A stretch of 64,000 bases of DNA from Bacillus sp. KH172YL63 (GCF_011398925.1 NZ_AP022842.1:1538001-1602000), one strand, 5' to 3'; numbered from the stretch's first letter, positions 17,096 to 26,837 are shown. A program made the numbers and translations. The notes: a model not told the origin generated them from the sequence alone.

Positions 17096-18178
17096 TTGCA
17101 ATGGCTATCATTAGACCTACAGTATTTTAGTGGGGAAAAAACAGAGAAAGCAACACCTAAAAAAAGGGAAGACGCCAAAAAGAAAGGACAAACAGCGAAA
17201 AGTCAGGATGTCAATACGGCGATTATCCTTCTTGCTGTTTTTTTATTTCTGACTTTCAGTGCTTCCTATATCGGGGAGATCGTCTTCGATCTGTTCCGTC
17301 ATACGTTTCAAGAGTACATGCTGATGGAACTGACTGAAAATACGGTAAGGGTCATCATGATGGATATCATGAAGGAAATTGCCATCCTCCTCGGTCCGAT
17401 CATGCTTGTTGCGCTTCTTGCGGGATTGGTAGCCAACTATATTCAAGTCGGGGTCATGTTTACAACAAAGCCTCTCGAACCAAAATTGGAGAAGATCGAC
17501 CCGATCAAAGGATTTAAACGAATATTCTCCTTGCGGGCGATTGTTGAGCTTCTTAAATCAATCCTGAAAATTTCATTTGTTGGAGCGATCACGTTCGTCA
17601 TCCTTTGGGCGAACATCGATCAGGTGCTCAGCCTTTCATTCAAATCAGTCGGCGACTCGTTGGCGACAATGGCAAGCCTGGCGGTGCAAATGGGAATCGC
17701 GGCTTCATTGGCACTGTTATTCTTGTCCCTCTTCGACTTTTTGTATCAGAGATATGATTTTGAGAAGAACATTAGGATGTCCAAACAGGATTTGAAGGAT
17801 GAACACAAAAATATTGAAGGGGACCCGCTGATTAAATCAAAGATCAAGCAAAGGCAGAGGGAAATGGCGATGAGACGGATGATGCAGGAAGTACCTGAAG
17901 CAGACGTGGTGATCACCAACCCGACCCACTTTGCCATCGCCCTGAAATATGATGAAAATAAAATGGACGCTCCTTTTGTCGTGGCAAAAGGAGTTGACTA
18001 CCTGGCACAAAAAATCAAATACATTGCCAAAGAAAATGATGTCGTGATGGTGGAAAACCGGCCATTGGCCCGCTCCCTCTACGATTCAGCAGAAATCGGG
18101 GATGCCGTCCCGGAAGAATTTTTCAAGGCAGTGGCAGAAATATTAGCTTATGTTTATCGAATGAAAAATAAGATGTAA
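17096..18178 (+). CDS. flhB: Flagellar export specificity switch protein FlhB
   Basis: A 360-residue membrane protein that interacts with FliK to change export from hook to filament substrates. Features: N-terminal LQYFSGEKTEKATPKKREDA, four transmembrane segments (about residues 35-215), and a cytoplasmic domain with the autocleavage tetrapeptide NPTH in VVITNPTHFAIALKY. TTG 17096 is chosen because TTGGGGGC lies eight bases upstream; the in-frame TTG at 17081 overlaps that site. It overlaps nothing and trails fliR by one base. Confidence 0.95.
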   Translation: MQWLSLDLQYFSGEKTEKATPKKREDAKKKGQTAKSQDVNTAIILLAVFLFLTFSASYIGEIVFDLFRHTFQEYMLMELTENTVRVIMMDIMKEIAILLGPIMLVALLAGLVANYIQVGVMFTTKPLEPKLEKIDPIKGFKRIFSLRAIVELLKSILKISFVGAITFVILWANIDQVLSLSFKSVGDSLATMASLAVQMGIAASLALLFLSLFDFLYQRYDFEKNIRMSKQDLKDEHKNIEGDPLIKSKIKQRQREMAMRRMMQEVPEADVVITNPTHFAIALKYDENKMDAPFVVAKGVDYLAQKIKYIAKENDVVMVENRPLARSLYDSAEIGDAVPEEFFKAVAEILAYVYRMKNKM

Positions 18179-18196
18179 GCAGTTAGGAGAGAAACA

Positions 18197-20233
18197 ATGT
18201 CAGCAAGAGATTTATCCGTACTCGCCAGTGTCATATTGATTGTCGCTATGCTTATCATCCCGTTTCCGTCCTGGTTATTAAGCTTGTTGATCATCATCAA
18301 TATTTCGCTTGCACTTCTTGTGCTCCTAATTTCTATGAATATGAATGAACCGTTGCAATTTTCAATATTTCCTTCTTTATTACTTCTACTGACGCTTTTC
18401 AGACTGGGTCTAAATGTTTCCACAACGAGATCGATCTTAAGTAAGGGTGAAGCAGGGGACGTTGTGGAAACCTTTGGAACATTCGTTGTAGGTGGAAATA
18501 TCCTTGTAGGACTCGTCGTGTTCATCATCCTGATTGTCATTCAGTTCATCGTCATCACGAAGGGTTCAGAGCGTGTTTCCGAAGTGGCTGCCCGTTTCAC
18601 ATTGGACGCCATGCCAGGGAAACAGATGAGTATCGATGCCGATTTGAATGCCGGCATGATCTCAGAGCACGATGCAAGAAACCGCAGGGAAAAAGTAGGA
18701 AAAGAAGCAGACTTCTATGGCGCCATGGACGGGGCATCCAAATTTGTTAAAGGGGATGCCATTGCCGGGATTGTCATTGTCATGATCAACTTAATATTCG
18801 GAATCATCATCGGCATGACACAGCAGGGTCTGCCGATAGCAGAAGCGGCAACCCGTTATTCGCTGTTAACAGTGGGGGACGGAATTGTCAGTCAGATACC
18901 TGCCCTGTTGATTTCAACCGCTACAGGTATCGTGGTCACTCGTGCCGCTTCTGAAGGTAATCTTGGACAGGATATTATGAATCAGCTCCTTGCATATCCG
19001 ATCATGCTTTATGTATCTGCATTTACGATCTTTATGCTGGGCGTGGCAACGCCCATCAATGATATATTGACGATTCCGGTTGCCGCTCTTTTAGGAATCG
19101 GAGGCTATATGCTATCCAGGTCGCCTGCTGAAAGTGAGGCAGACGTCATGGAAATGGAAGAAGAAGTGGAACAGGATGAAATGAAGAGTCCTGAAAGCGT
19201 TGTGAATTTATTGAATGTAGATCCTATTGAGTTTGAATTCGGCTACGGATTGATCCCCCTCGCAGATGCTAACCAGGGAGGCGACCTCCTTGACAGGATC
19301 GTCATGATCCGGCGTCAGTTGGCGATCGAGCTTGGCCTTGTCATTCCGGTCGTAAGGATCCGGGACAACATCCAGCTCCAGCCGAATGAATATCGCTTAA
19401 AGATAAAAGGGAACGAAATGGCAAGGGGAGAACTCTTGCTGGATCATTACCTGGCCATGAGTCCCGGGGTGGAAGATGACTCGATCGAAGGGATTGATAC
19501 AGTCGAGCCTTCATTCGGCCTGCCGGCTAAATGGATCTCTGAAGACATGAAAGAACAGGCTGAAATCTTCGGTTACACGGTCGTTGATCCACCATCGGTT
19601 GTATCAACCCACATTACGGAAATGATCAAGACGAATGCACATGAGCTCCTTGGCAGACAAGAAACGAAGCAGCTGATCGATCATTTACAGGAGTCATATC
19701 CGATCCTTGTAGAGGAAGTGACACCGAACCCGTTATCAGTCGGGGAGGTCCAGAAGGTGCTTGCCAAACTGTTGAAGGAAAATGTTTCAATCCGCAATTT
19801 GCCGATCATCTTTGAAACCCTTGCCGATTATGCAAAAATGAGCTCGGATACAGATTTATTGGCAGAATACGTCAGACAGTCACTGGCAAGACAGATTACG
19901 AACCAATATGTACAGGGAGATGCGTCCTTGAAGGTGGTCACCGTTTCAGGAAAAGTGGAAAAAATGATCGCCGACGCAGTTCAGCAGACAGAGCATGGCA
20001 ATTACTTATCCATGGATCCGAATGATTCCCAGGGCATTTTAGAAGCGGTCGCTTCAAATGTGGAACAGCTGTCGCTGATGGAAGAATCCCCGATCATCCT
20101 CTGCTCTCCTGCAGTCAGGATGTATGTCAGACAGCTGACGGAAAGGTATTTTCCGCAAGTGCCCGTCATTTCATATAACGAGTTGGAAGCAAATGTAGAA
20201 GTGCAAAGCTTAGGGGTGGTGAATGTAGGATGA
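18197..20233 (+). CDS. flhA: Flagellar export gate protein FlhA
   Basis: A 678-residue protein forming the nonameric ring under the export gate and the docking platform for substrate-chaperone complexes. The N-terminal half contains about eight transmembrane segments with the FHIPEP-family loop (RVSEVAARFTLDAMPGKQM and DADLNAGMI near residues 118-155). The C-terminal cytoplasmic domain starts near residue 325 and includes PLSVGEVQKVLAKLLKE and FPQVPVISYNEL. Start ATG has TTAGGAGAG. The last bases overlap the flhF ATG (ATGA). Confidence 0.97.
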   Translation: MSARDLSVLASVILIVAMLIIPFPSWLLSLLIIINISLALLVLLISMNMNEPLQFSIFPSLLLLLTLFRLGLNVSTTRSILSKGEAGDVVETFGTFVVGGNILVGLVVFIILIVIQFIVITKGSERVSEVAARFTLDAMPGKQMSIDADLNAGMISEHDARNRREKVGKEADFYGAMDGASKFVKGDAIAGIVIVMINLIFGIIIGMTQQGLPIAEAATRYSLLTVGDGIVSQIPALLISTATGIVVTRAASEGNLGQDIMNQLLAYPIMLYVSAFTIFMLGVATPINDILTIPVAALLGIGGYMLSRSPAESEADVMEMEEEVEQDEMKSPESVVNLLNVDPIEFEFGYGLIPLADANQGGDLLDRIVMIRRQLAIELGLVIPVVRIRDNIQLQPNEYRLKIKGNEMARGELLLDHYLAMSPGVEDDSIEGIDTVEPSFGLPAKWISEDMKEQAEIFGYTVVDPPSVVSTHITEMIKTNAHELLGRQETKQLIDHLQESYPILVEEVTPNPLSVGEVQKVLAKLLKENVSIRNLPIIFETLADYAKMSSDTDLLAEYVRQSLARQITNQYVQGDASLKVVTVSGKVEKMIADAVQQTEHGNYLSMDPNDSQGILEAVASNVEQLSLMEESPIILCSPAVRMYVRQLTERYFPQVPVISYNELEANVEVQSLGVVNVG

Positions 20234-20457
20234 AGGTAAAGAAGTATGGCGCTCCTTCCATGAGTGAGGCGATGAAAAAGGTTAGGGCTGAACTTGGAGA
20301 AGATGCGGTGATATTGAATTCAAAGGTAACCTATACCGGAGGGTTTATAGGGTTATTCAAGAAAAAAAGGATCGAGGTGATCGCAGCCGTCGATCCCGAG
20401 GTTGAATCGGAAAAGAAAACAAATGATTTCCACATTGAACACGAAGAACCAATATGA
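20230..20457 (+). CDS. flhF: FlhF N-terminal segment (5' part of a split flhF)
   Basis: The first 75 codons of flhF: MKVKKYGAPSMSEAMKKVR, then AELGEDAVILNSK and LFKKKRIEVIAAVDPE, which correspond to the conserved basic B domain at the FlhF N-terminus. FlhF is normally one protein of about 366 residues in B. subtilis, with B, N and GTPase domains. Here this frame ends at TGA 20455-20457 in the acidic linker, and the N and G domains continue in another frame. Joining the two requires a net +1 shift, meaning one extra base or two missing bases. The ATG overlaps the flhA stop. Confidence 0.75.
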   Translation: MKVKKYGAPSMSEAMKKVRAELGEDAVILNSKVTYTGGFIGLFKKKRIEVIAAVDPEVESEKKTNDFHIEHEEPI

Positions 20458-20458
20458 A

Positions 20459-21256
20459 ATGTTTTCTGAACCTGTCCAAAAAATCCTTCATTACCTCAAA
20501 AAGCAGGAGGTCAATGACTCCACCCTGTTCCAATTGGGAGAGGTTTTGGAAAAGAGTATCAAAGAAGCCTCAACCGATTGGGATGGATGGGCCGCTGTCG
20601 AAGTGAAAAGATTCTTGAAGAATCATTTGGAAGGCATCGATTCAGGCGGAATGAGTTTTAAAAAGAAATATATCAATGTCATCGGCCCGACCGGTGTTGG
20701 GAAAACGACGACATTGGCCAAAATGGCAGCAGAAGCCGTCATTGATAAGAGGATGAAAATCGCCTTTATTACGACCGATACCTATCGTATCGCTGCAATC
20801 GAGCAGTTAAAGACGTACGCAGGGCTATTGAATGTCCCTGTTGAAGTTGTGTATAAAATGGATGATTTCAAAAAAGCGATCAGTAAGTTTGAGGATTACG
20901 ACCATGTTTTCATCGACACAGCAGGACGTAATTTCAGGGAAAAGAAATATGTGGATGACCTGAAGGAAATCATTGATTTCAATCATCACATGGAAACATA
21001 TCTCGTACTATCCCTGACAGGAAAAGAACAAGATATGAGGGACATTATCACACAGTTTTCTACCGTCGCAGTCGACCGCTTCATTTTTACCAAGCTCGAT
21101 GAAACATCAAGTTTCGGTTCAATGATCAACATGATGCTAGAAGAGAAAATAGGCACCGCCTACGTGACGACAGGTCAGGATGTCCCTGAAGATATCATAG
21201 AAGTGAATCACGATAAAATCGCCGATTTGCTTATGAAAGGGTTCAGCCATGAATGA
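20459..21256 (+). CDS. flhF: FlhF GTPase (NG) segment (3' part of a split flhF)
   Basis: About 265 residues carrying the SRP-type GTPase of FlhF, which positions flagella. The P-loop GPTGVGKTTTLAKMA, the IAFITTDTYRIAAIEQLKTYA segment, DTAGRN (G3) and TKLDE (G4) are all intact. ATG 20459 begins one base after the stop of the N-terminal frame (TGA-A-ATG), a geometry suited to termination-reinitiation. The frame is open further upstream to a TTG at 20402. No strong Shine-Dalgarno precedes either start. Either the protein is made as two pieces, the frame break is an assembly or sequencing error, or flhF is mutated. Confidence 0.75.
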   Translation: MFSEPVQKILHYLKKQEVNDSTLFQLGEVLEKSIKEASTDWDGWAAVEVKRFLKNHLEGIDSGGMSFKKKYINVIGPTGVGKTTTLAKMAAEAVIDKRMKIAFITTDTYRIAAIEQLKTYAGLLNVPVEVVYKMDDFKKAISKFEDYDHVFIDTAGRNFREKKYVDDLKEIIDFNHHMETYLVLSLTGKEQDMRDIITQFSTVAVDRFIFTKLDETSSFGSMINMMLEEKIGTAYVTTGQDVPEDIIEVNHDKIADLLMKGFSHE

Positions 21257-22109
21257 CCAAGCCTATCATTTAAGGAGGAAAATGCTGCTCGGCGGCACTG
21301 ATCCTGCGAAAACAATCGGAATTGTCAGCGGAAAAGGAGGAGTGGGCAAATCCAATATATCTACCAATCTGTCCATCCTGATAGGGAGAGAGAATAAGAA
21401 AGTGTTGTTATTTGATCTCGACATAGGGATGGGGAACATCCATATTTTATTAGGAAGTCACCATCCCTATTCCATCATGGATTACATTGAGGAAAAAGAA
21501 CTAGATATTGAAACGATTATATGTGAAAATGTTCATGGTATTTCTTATATAAGTGGGGGTAATGGCCTGAAAGATATTGTCGAATGGAAAGAAAGGCAGA
21601 TTGAACGCTTCTTTCACATAATGGACTATGCGGTCCATCACTACGACTATATTATTTTTGATATGGGGGCCGGTGCGACAAAAGAAACGTTGGAGTTCCT
21701 CCTTGCGATGGATGAAATCATCGTGGTGACGACTCCCGAGCCGACCTCTATCACAGATGCCTACTCCATGATGAAATATATTTACCTCCGGGACCAGGAC
21801 AAGCTTTTCTACCTTCTCTGCAATCGAGCAGAAATTAAGAGAGAAGGGCTTGACACGATTACGAGATTACAAGAGACGGTGAGGAAATTCCTTCATAAAG
21901 AAATCATCTCACTCGGTGTGCTGCCGGAGGATTCGGCCGTAAGGAAATCTGTCATTCAGCAAACCCCGGTTGTGGTAGGATTTCCTTCTTCTCCCATAGC
22001 TTTAAGCCTGCGGACGATGGTGCATCACCTTACCGGAAAGTCAACCGAGACAGAGAAAGATCAAATAGGCTTTGTGAAAAAAATCAGAAATTTGTTTTTT
22101 GGGAGGTAA
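21249..22109 (+). CDS. flhG: MinD-like ATPase FlhG (YlxH)
   Basis: A 286-residue ParA/MinD-family ATPase that, with FlhF, controls flagellar number and placement and delivers C-ring components. The deviant Walker A motif SGKGGVGKSN is near residues 27-36, the switch region is LLFDLDIGMGN, and DYIIFDMGAGA is near residues 133-143. The ATG follows AAAGGG and overlaps the flhF stop by eight bases, so its translation may depend on the flhF 3' segment being translated. Confidence 0.94.
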   Translation: MNDQAYHLRRKMLLGGTDPAKTIGIVSGKGGVGKSNISTNLSILIGRENKKVLLFDLDIGMGNIHILLGSHHPYSIMDYIEEKELDIETIICENVHGISYISGGNGLKDIVEWKERQIERFFHIMDYAVHHYDYIIFDMGAGATKETLEFLLAMDEIIVVTTPEPTSITDAYSMMKYIYLRDQDKLFYLLCNRAEIKREGLDTITRLQETVRKFLHKEIISLGVLPEDSAVRKSVIQQTPVVVGFPSSPIALSLRTMVHHLTGKSTETEKDQIGFVKKIRNLFFGR

Positions 22110-22118
22110 AGGTCCTGA

Positions 22119-23201
22119 ATGAAAAAGGTTTTGGTTGTAGATGATTCCGCATTTATGAGAAAGCTTATAAGTGATTTTCTATCAGCTTCAGAACACCTGG
22201 AAGTCATCGGGATCGCAAGGAACGGTGAAGACGCGATTTCAAAGATAAAGAAATTCCATCCGGATGTGGTCACCCTTGATGTCGAGATGCCTAAGATGAA
22301 TGGGATCGAGGCATTGAAACGAATCATGGCAGAATGTCCTGTACCGGTCGTCATGCTTTCTTCCACAACGAAAGAAGGGGCTGAGGAGACAGTGACGGCA
22401 ATGGAACTTGGAGCGGTGGATTTCATCGCGAAACCGTCCGGGACCATTTCCCTCGACTTACATAAAGTACAGGATGAAATCGTGAATAAAGTAGTCGCCG
22501 CCAGTAAAGTGAATATCTCGAAAATGATCCCGGTTCAACAGAAAAAGAGTAAAAAAATAGAATACAGCAATGATGTCATGGACAAGTTGCCTCCTAAAGC
22601 AACTGACCGTCAGTGGAAGAAGAACTCGCCAAAGTTGATCCTGATCGGTACGTCAACGGGAGGCCCGAGGGCTTTGCAGCAGGTGCTCACCGAACTGCCG
22701 GCTGATCTCGAGGCCCCTGTCGTTGTGGTGCAGCATATGCCACCGGGATTCACGAAATCCCTTGCCAACCGCTTAGACGGCCAGTCGGCTATCAGAATCA
22801 AAGAAGCGGAAAATGACGAAATTTTGCAAAAAGGGACCGCTTATATCGCACCGGGCGGCTTTCATACCAAGCTGGCCGACCGCGGCACCCACCTGTCATT
22901 TGAAGTATCAAAAGAAGAACCACCAAGAAACGGTCACCGGCCTTCCGTTGATACGTTATTCGATTCAGCCAGCACCATTAACCGGTACAGCAAGATAGCG
23001 GTTGTTATGACCGGAATGGGCTCAGATGGGTCAGAAGGCTTGATCAGACTGAAAGAACGCGGGGATGTAAAAGCCATTGCAGAAGCAAAAGAGACTTGTA
23101 TTGTGTTTGGAATGCCGAAATCAGCTATCGCGACCAATCTAGTGGATAGCGTTGAAAATATCGAGGATATATCCCAATCAATAATGAAGTACATGATGTA
23201 G
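22119..23201 (+). CDS. cheB: Chemotaxis methylesterase CheB
   Basis: A 360-residue two-domain protein. The receiver domain has Asp54 (VTLDVEMPKMNG), and the C-terminal methylesterase/deamidase has the catalytic Ser in IGTSTGGPRAL, His in VVQHMPPGF and Asp in MTGMGSDGSEG. It removes methyl groups from chemoreceptors during adaptation. CheR is not encoded in the window, as expected for Bacillus, where cheR lies elsewhere. Start ATG has TGGGAGGTAAAGG upstream. Confidence 0.96.
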   Translation: MKKVLVVDDSAFMRKLISDFLSASEHLEVIGIARNGEDAISKIKKFHPDVVTLDVEMPKMNGIEALKRIMAECPVPVVMLSSTTKEGAEETVTAMELGAVDFIAKPSGTISLDLHKVQDEIVNKVVAASKVNISKMIPVQQKKSKKIEYSNDVMDKLPPKATDRQWKKNSPKLILIGTSTGGPRALQQVLTELPADLEAPVVVVQHMPPGFTKSLANRLDGQSAIRIKEAENDEILQKGTAYIAPGGFHTKLADRGTHLSFEVSKEEPPRNGHRPSVDTLFDSASTINRYSKIAVVMTGMGSDGSEGLIRLKERGDVKAIAEAKETCIVFGMPKSAIATNLVDSVENIEDISQSIMKYMM

Positions 23202-23216
23202 AGAGGTGTGGAGCAC

Positions 23217-25238
23217 ATGGAATTGAGTCAATATTTAGAAGTATTTATAGAAGAAAGTAAAGAGAATCTGCAAACCTGCAATGAGCAACTGCTAGAATTG
23301 GAGAAAAACCCGACAGACCTTGCAATTGTCAATGAAATCTTTCGTTCGGCACATACATTAAAAGGGATGTCAGCCACGATGGGATTCGAAGATTTGGCGA
23401 ACCTTACTCATAAAATGGAAAATGTTCTTGACGCCATCCGTAATGAAAAAATTAACGTCACACCTGAAATCCTTGATGTCGTGTTTAAATCCGTCGATGA
23501 CCTTGAAGCGATGGTCTTTTCCATTGCCGATGGAGGGGATGGGAAACGGGATGTCACTGAAGTCGTTTCAATGCTTCAGGCGATTGAAAATGGTGAAAGC
23601 ATTGTACCTTCAGCAAGCAGTGAAGTAGCCGCAACGACAGCTGCAGTGCCGGTATCGATGGAATATGAAGCGTTTGAACAGACGGTCATTCAGCAATCGC
23701 AGGAGCAGGGATTCCGCAGTTTTGAAATTTCCGTATCACTCCGTGAAGACTGCCTCCTTAAAGCAGCCCGAGTGTATATGGTGTTTGAAGTACTTGGGAA
23801 AATGGGAGAAGTGATTAAATCCCTTCCAACTGTGGATCAGCTGGAGGAGGAGCAGTTTGACTCATCATTCGTCATAGCAGTCGTTTCAAAAGAAGACGCA
23901 GAAGTGCTAAAAGAAAGCATCAAGAAAGTTTCTGAGGTTGAAGATGTTTCGGTTGTCGAGCTGACCGCCGATCATTTCCAAAGCAAGCAGGAAGAAACTG
24001 CCGTCGTGAAAGAAGAGAAGGCAGAAGCGGGGGAAAAAGCGGTTCAAGCCCCAAAACAAACAACCAGTCCTGCTAAGCAATCCAATGCAAGCAGCAAAAC
24101 AATCCGAGTCAATATCGAACGCCTTGATGTACTGATGAATTTATTTGAAGAATTAGTCATCGATCGGGGTCGGTTGGAACAAATCTCTAAAGATTTAAAT
24201 AATCCGGAATTGAATGAAACAGTTGAGCGCATGACAAGGATCTCTGGAGATTTACAGAACATCATCCTCAACATGCGTATGGTTCCGGTCGAGACGGTAT
24301 TTAACCGCTTCCCGCGTATGGTCAGACAGCTTGCACGTGATTTGAATAAGCAGATTGAACTTGAAATCATCGGAGCTGAAACAGAGCTTGATCGTACGGT
24401 CATCGATGAGATCGGAGACCCGCTCGTCCACTTGATCCGAAACGCACTCGATCATGGTATCGAAATGCCTGAGGTGCGCATGCAAAATGGCAAGCCGGCT
24501 CAAGGTACGGTTAAGTTGAAAGCCTATCACAGTGGAAATCACGTATTCATCGAGCTTGAGGATGATGGCGGGGGCATCAATAAAGAGCGGGTGCTTGAGA
24601 AGGCAATCCAAAAAGGAATCGTTTCTGAAGACATCGCCCAAACCCTTTCAGATCGTCAAATTTATGAATTAATATTGGCATCCGGATTCTCTACTGCAGA
24701 GCAAATTTCTGATATTTCCGGAAGAGGCGTCGGTTTGGATGTTGTAAAAGCAACCATCGAGTCGTTGGGAGGATCGATCACCATCGACTCCACCGTCGGA
24801 CAGGGATCACTTTTCTCTATCCAGTTGCCGTTAACGTTATCAATCATTTCCGTTATGCTTGTTGAAATTGAAGCGGAGAAATATGCGATTCCGCTTTCTT
24901 CCATCATCGAGACAGCAATTGTGAAAAAAGAAGAAGTCATGAATGCCCATAATCAGAGAGTAATCGATTTCAGAGGGAAGGTAGTTCCTCTCTTATTCCT
25001 TGAAGATGTATTTGAAGTCCCGAAAGAAGCCAATGATGATGAATTATATTCTGTCGTTCTTGTGCGCAAAGGGGAAAAAATGGCGGGTCTTGTAGTAGAC
25101 TCCTTCATTGGCCAGCAGGAGATTGTCTTGAAATCCCTGGGGAATTATTTAAATGATGTATTTGCCATTTCCGGTGCAACGATCCTGGGAGACGGACAAG
25201 TAGCGTTAATAGTTGACTGCAACGCTTTGATTAAATAG
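23217..25238 (+). CDS. cheA: Chemotaxis histidine kinase CheA
   Basis: A 673-residue kinase that phosphorylates CheY and CheB. Domains in order: P1 phosphotransfer with His46 in SAHTLKGMSATMG; P2 response-regulator docking (about 145-255) and a Lys/Glu/Ala-rich linker; P3 dimerisation (about 290-350, with NMRMVPVETVFNRFPRMVR at its end); P4 ATPase with NALDHGIE, DDGGG and GRGVGLDVV; and a C-terminal CheW-like P5. ATG 23217 is preferred to GTG 23208, which lies within the AGAGGTGTGG ribosome binding region. Confidence 0.96.
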   Translation: MELSQYLEVFIEESKENLQTCNEQLLELEKNPTDLAIVNEIFRSAHTLKGMSATMGFEDLANLTHKMENVLDAIRNEKINVTPEILDVVFKSVDDLEAMVFSIADGGDGKRDVTEVVSMLQAIENGESIVPSASSEVAATTAAVPVSMEYEAFEQTVIQQSQEQGFRSFEISVSLREDCLLKAARVYMVFEVLGKMGEVIKSLPTVDQLEEEQFDSSFVIAVVSKEDAEVLKESIKKVSEVEDVSVVELTADHFQSKQEETAVVKEEKAEAGEKAVQAPKQTTSPAKQSNASSKTIRVNIERLDVLMNLFEELVIDRGRLEQISKDLNNPELNETVERMTRISGDLQNIILNMRMVPVETVFNRFPRMVRQLARDLNKQIELEIIGAETELDRTVIDEIGDPLVHLIRNALDHGIEMPEVRMQNGKPAQGTVKLKAYHSGNHVFIELEDDGGGINKERVLEKAIQKGIVSEDIAQTLSDRQIYELILASGFSTAEQISDISGRGVGLDVVKATIESLGGSITIDSTVGQGSLFSIQLPLTLSIISVMLVEIEAEKYAIPLSSIIETAIVKKEEVMNAHNQRVIDFRGKVVPLLFLEDVFEVPKEANDDELYSVVLVRKGEKMAGLVVDSFIGQQEIVLKSLGNYLNDVFAISGATILGDGQVALIVDCNALIK

Positions 25239-25250
25239 GAGGTATGGGTA

Positions 25251-25697
25251 ATGAGTGAAGTGACAGAAACAGTAGAAGACCTTAAGCTTATCGTGTTTCA
25301 ATTAGTGGATAAAGAATATGCAATACCGGTCAATCAGGTTCGATCCATCGAAAAACTGCAGCATATTACGAGAGTGCCAAGAACCGCCTCCTATGTGAAG
25401 GGTGTTATCAATTTACGTGGGGTCGTCACACCGATCATCGACCTGAGAAGACGTTTTGATCTGCCGGGATCCGAGCCAACAGACAGCACACGCGTTATCA
25501 TCGCCGGACTGGAAGACAAGGAAGTTGGTTTGATCGTCGACGCGGCAAACGATGTACTTGACGTCCCGAAGGATGCGATTGAACCATCACCTGATGTAGT
25601 CGGCGTGGTTGAAGCAGAATATATTGGCGGGGTCGTAAAACAGGATAGAAGATTATTGATTCTGCTCCATTTGGATAAAATACTTCAGTCCATCTAA
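25251..25697 (+). CDS. cheW: Chemotaxis coupling protein CheW
   Basis: A 148-residue SH3-like coupling protein linking chemoreceptors to CheA. Conserved parts are LIVFQLVDKEYAIPV at the start, ITRVPRTASYVKGVINLRG (about residues 44-62), and the C-terminal DRRLLILLHLDKIL. The start ATG has AGGAGGTATGGG upstream, twelve bases after cheA. Gene order cheA-cheW-cheC-cheD is that of B. subtilis. Confidence 0.96.
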   Translation: MSEVTETVEDLKLIVFQLVDKEYAIPVNQVRSIEKLQHITRVPRTASYVKGVINLRGVVTPIIDLRRRFDLPGSEPTDSTRVIIAGLEDKEVGLIVDAANDVLDVPKDAIEPSPDVVGVVEAEYIGGVVKQDRRLLILLHLDKILQSI

Positions 25698-25710
25698 AGG
25701 AGGGATTCAA

Positions 25711-26343
25711 GTGGATTTTGAAAAAATATCATCCATTCATCTGGATATTTTGAAAGAAATCGGAAATATCGGGGCGGGGCATGCAGCAACTGCCCTCTCC
25801 ACCCTTCTCGGCAAAAAGATCGATATGAAAGTGCCAAGTGTTCAAATCGTCTCATTTGATGAGATGATGGAAATGGCAGGGGGACCCGACAATGTTGTTG
25901 TAAGTGTGTTCCTGCGCATCGAAGGGGAGGCGCCAGGCAGCATGTTTTTCCTATTGCCAGTTGAACAAGCTTCCATTTATATACGTACGATGATCGATGA
26001 CCGTTCGTTCTCCTTTCAAGAGCCCCCTTATTCTGAATTAGGGCTGTCTGCCATGCAGGAGTTAGGCAATATTTTATCAGGCTCGTATCTCTCTTCCCTT
26101 TCTGATTTTACAAATCTTAACCTGTTGCCATCCGTTCCTGCCCTCTCGGTGGACATGGCAGGAGCGATTATAGGTTTTGGATTACTGGAAATCTCTCAAG
26201 TGAGTGATTATGCCATTGTGATCGATACTGCCCTGAAAGAAGACGACGGGGAAGAATCGGAAAGTGTAAAGGGGCATTTTTTCCTGCTGCCTGATCCTGA
26301 GTCATTCGAGATCATCTTTGAATCTCTTGGAGTGAAACTATGA
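25711..26343 (+). CDS. cheC: CheY-P phosphatase CheC
   Basis: A 210-residue phosphatase with the two duplicated active-site helices characteristic of the CheC/FliY family: LKEIGNIGAGHAATALS near residues 11-27 and SAMQELGNILSGSYLSSL near residues 111-128. It also binds CheD and modulates receptor deamidation. It starts with GTG behind a perfect AAAGGAGGG site and overlaps cheD by four bases. Confidence 0.95.
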   Translation: MDFEKISSIHLDILKEIGNIGAGHAATALSTLLGKKIDMKVPSVQIVSFDEMMEMAGGPDNVVVSVFLRIEGEAPGSMFFLLPVEQASIYIRTMIDDRSFSFQEPPYSELGLSAMQELGNILSGSYLSSLSDFTNLNLLPSVPALSVDMAGAIIGFGLLEISQVSDYAIVIDTALKEDDGEESESVKGHFFLLPDPESFEIIFESLGVKL

Positions 26344-26837
26344 TCAGTGTAAGCACGGTTGTGAAGGTCGGTATTGCAGATATGAACATCGCTGACAACG
26401 GTATCTCCATCCGCACCTCAGGCCTTGGTTCCTGCATCGGTGTCGTATTGTATGATGAGTTTATAAAGCTTGCCGGGATGGTGCATATCATGCTCCCGGA
26501 CTCATCTATCGGGAAGGAAGCGAAGCCCAATTTAGCCAAATATGCCGATACAGGGGTCGAAGAGCTCATACGGCAATTGACAGGGCGCGGAGCAAGCCTG
26601 AGAAGGCTCCGCTGCAAAATGGCCGGAGGCGCCCAAATGTTTCAGTTTCAATCCAAAAGTGATGTGATGAGGATCGGCCCGAGAAATGCAGACGCCGTCA
26701 AAGCGGTACTCTTAAAAAATGGGATTCCGATCATGGCAGAAGATATAGGCGGTAATAAAGGAAGGACCATAGAGTTTTTCACTTCAACCGGTTTACTGCA
26801 AGTCAGGACGGTAAATGAAGGAATAAAGGAAATATGA
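26340..26837 (+). CDS. cheD: Chemoreceptor glutamine deamidase CheD
   Basis: A 165-residue papain-like deamidase acting on chemoreceptor glutamines. The catalytic Cys32 is in GLGSCIGVVLYD and the catalytic His49 in GMVHIMLPDS; the GGAQMFQFQS loop follows. It forms a complex with CheC. The ATG overlaps the cheC stop (ATGA), which fits the stoichiometric CheC-CheD partnership. An 81-bp gap separates it from sigD. Confidence 0.95.
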   Translation: MISVSTVVKVGIADMNIADNGISIRTSGLGSCIGVVLYDEFIKLAGMVHIMLPDSSIGKEAKPNLAKYADTGVEELIRQLTGRGASLRRLRCKMAGGAQMFQFQSKSDVMRIGPRNADAVKAVLLKNGIPIMAEDIGGNKGRTIEFFTSTGLLQVRTVNEGIKEI

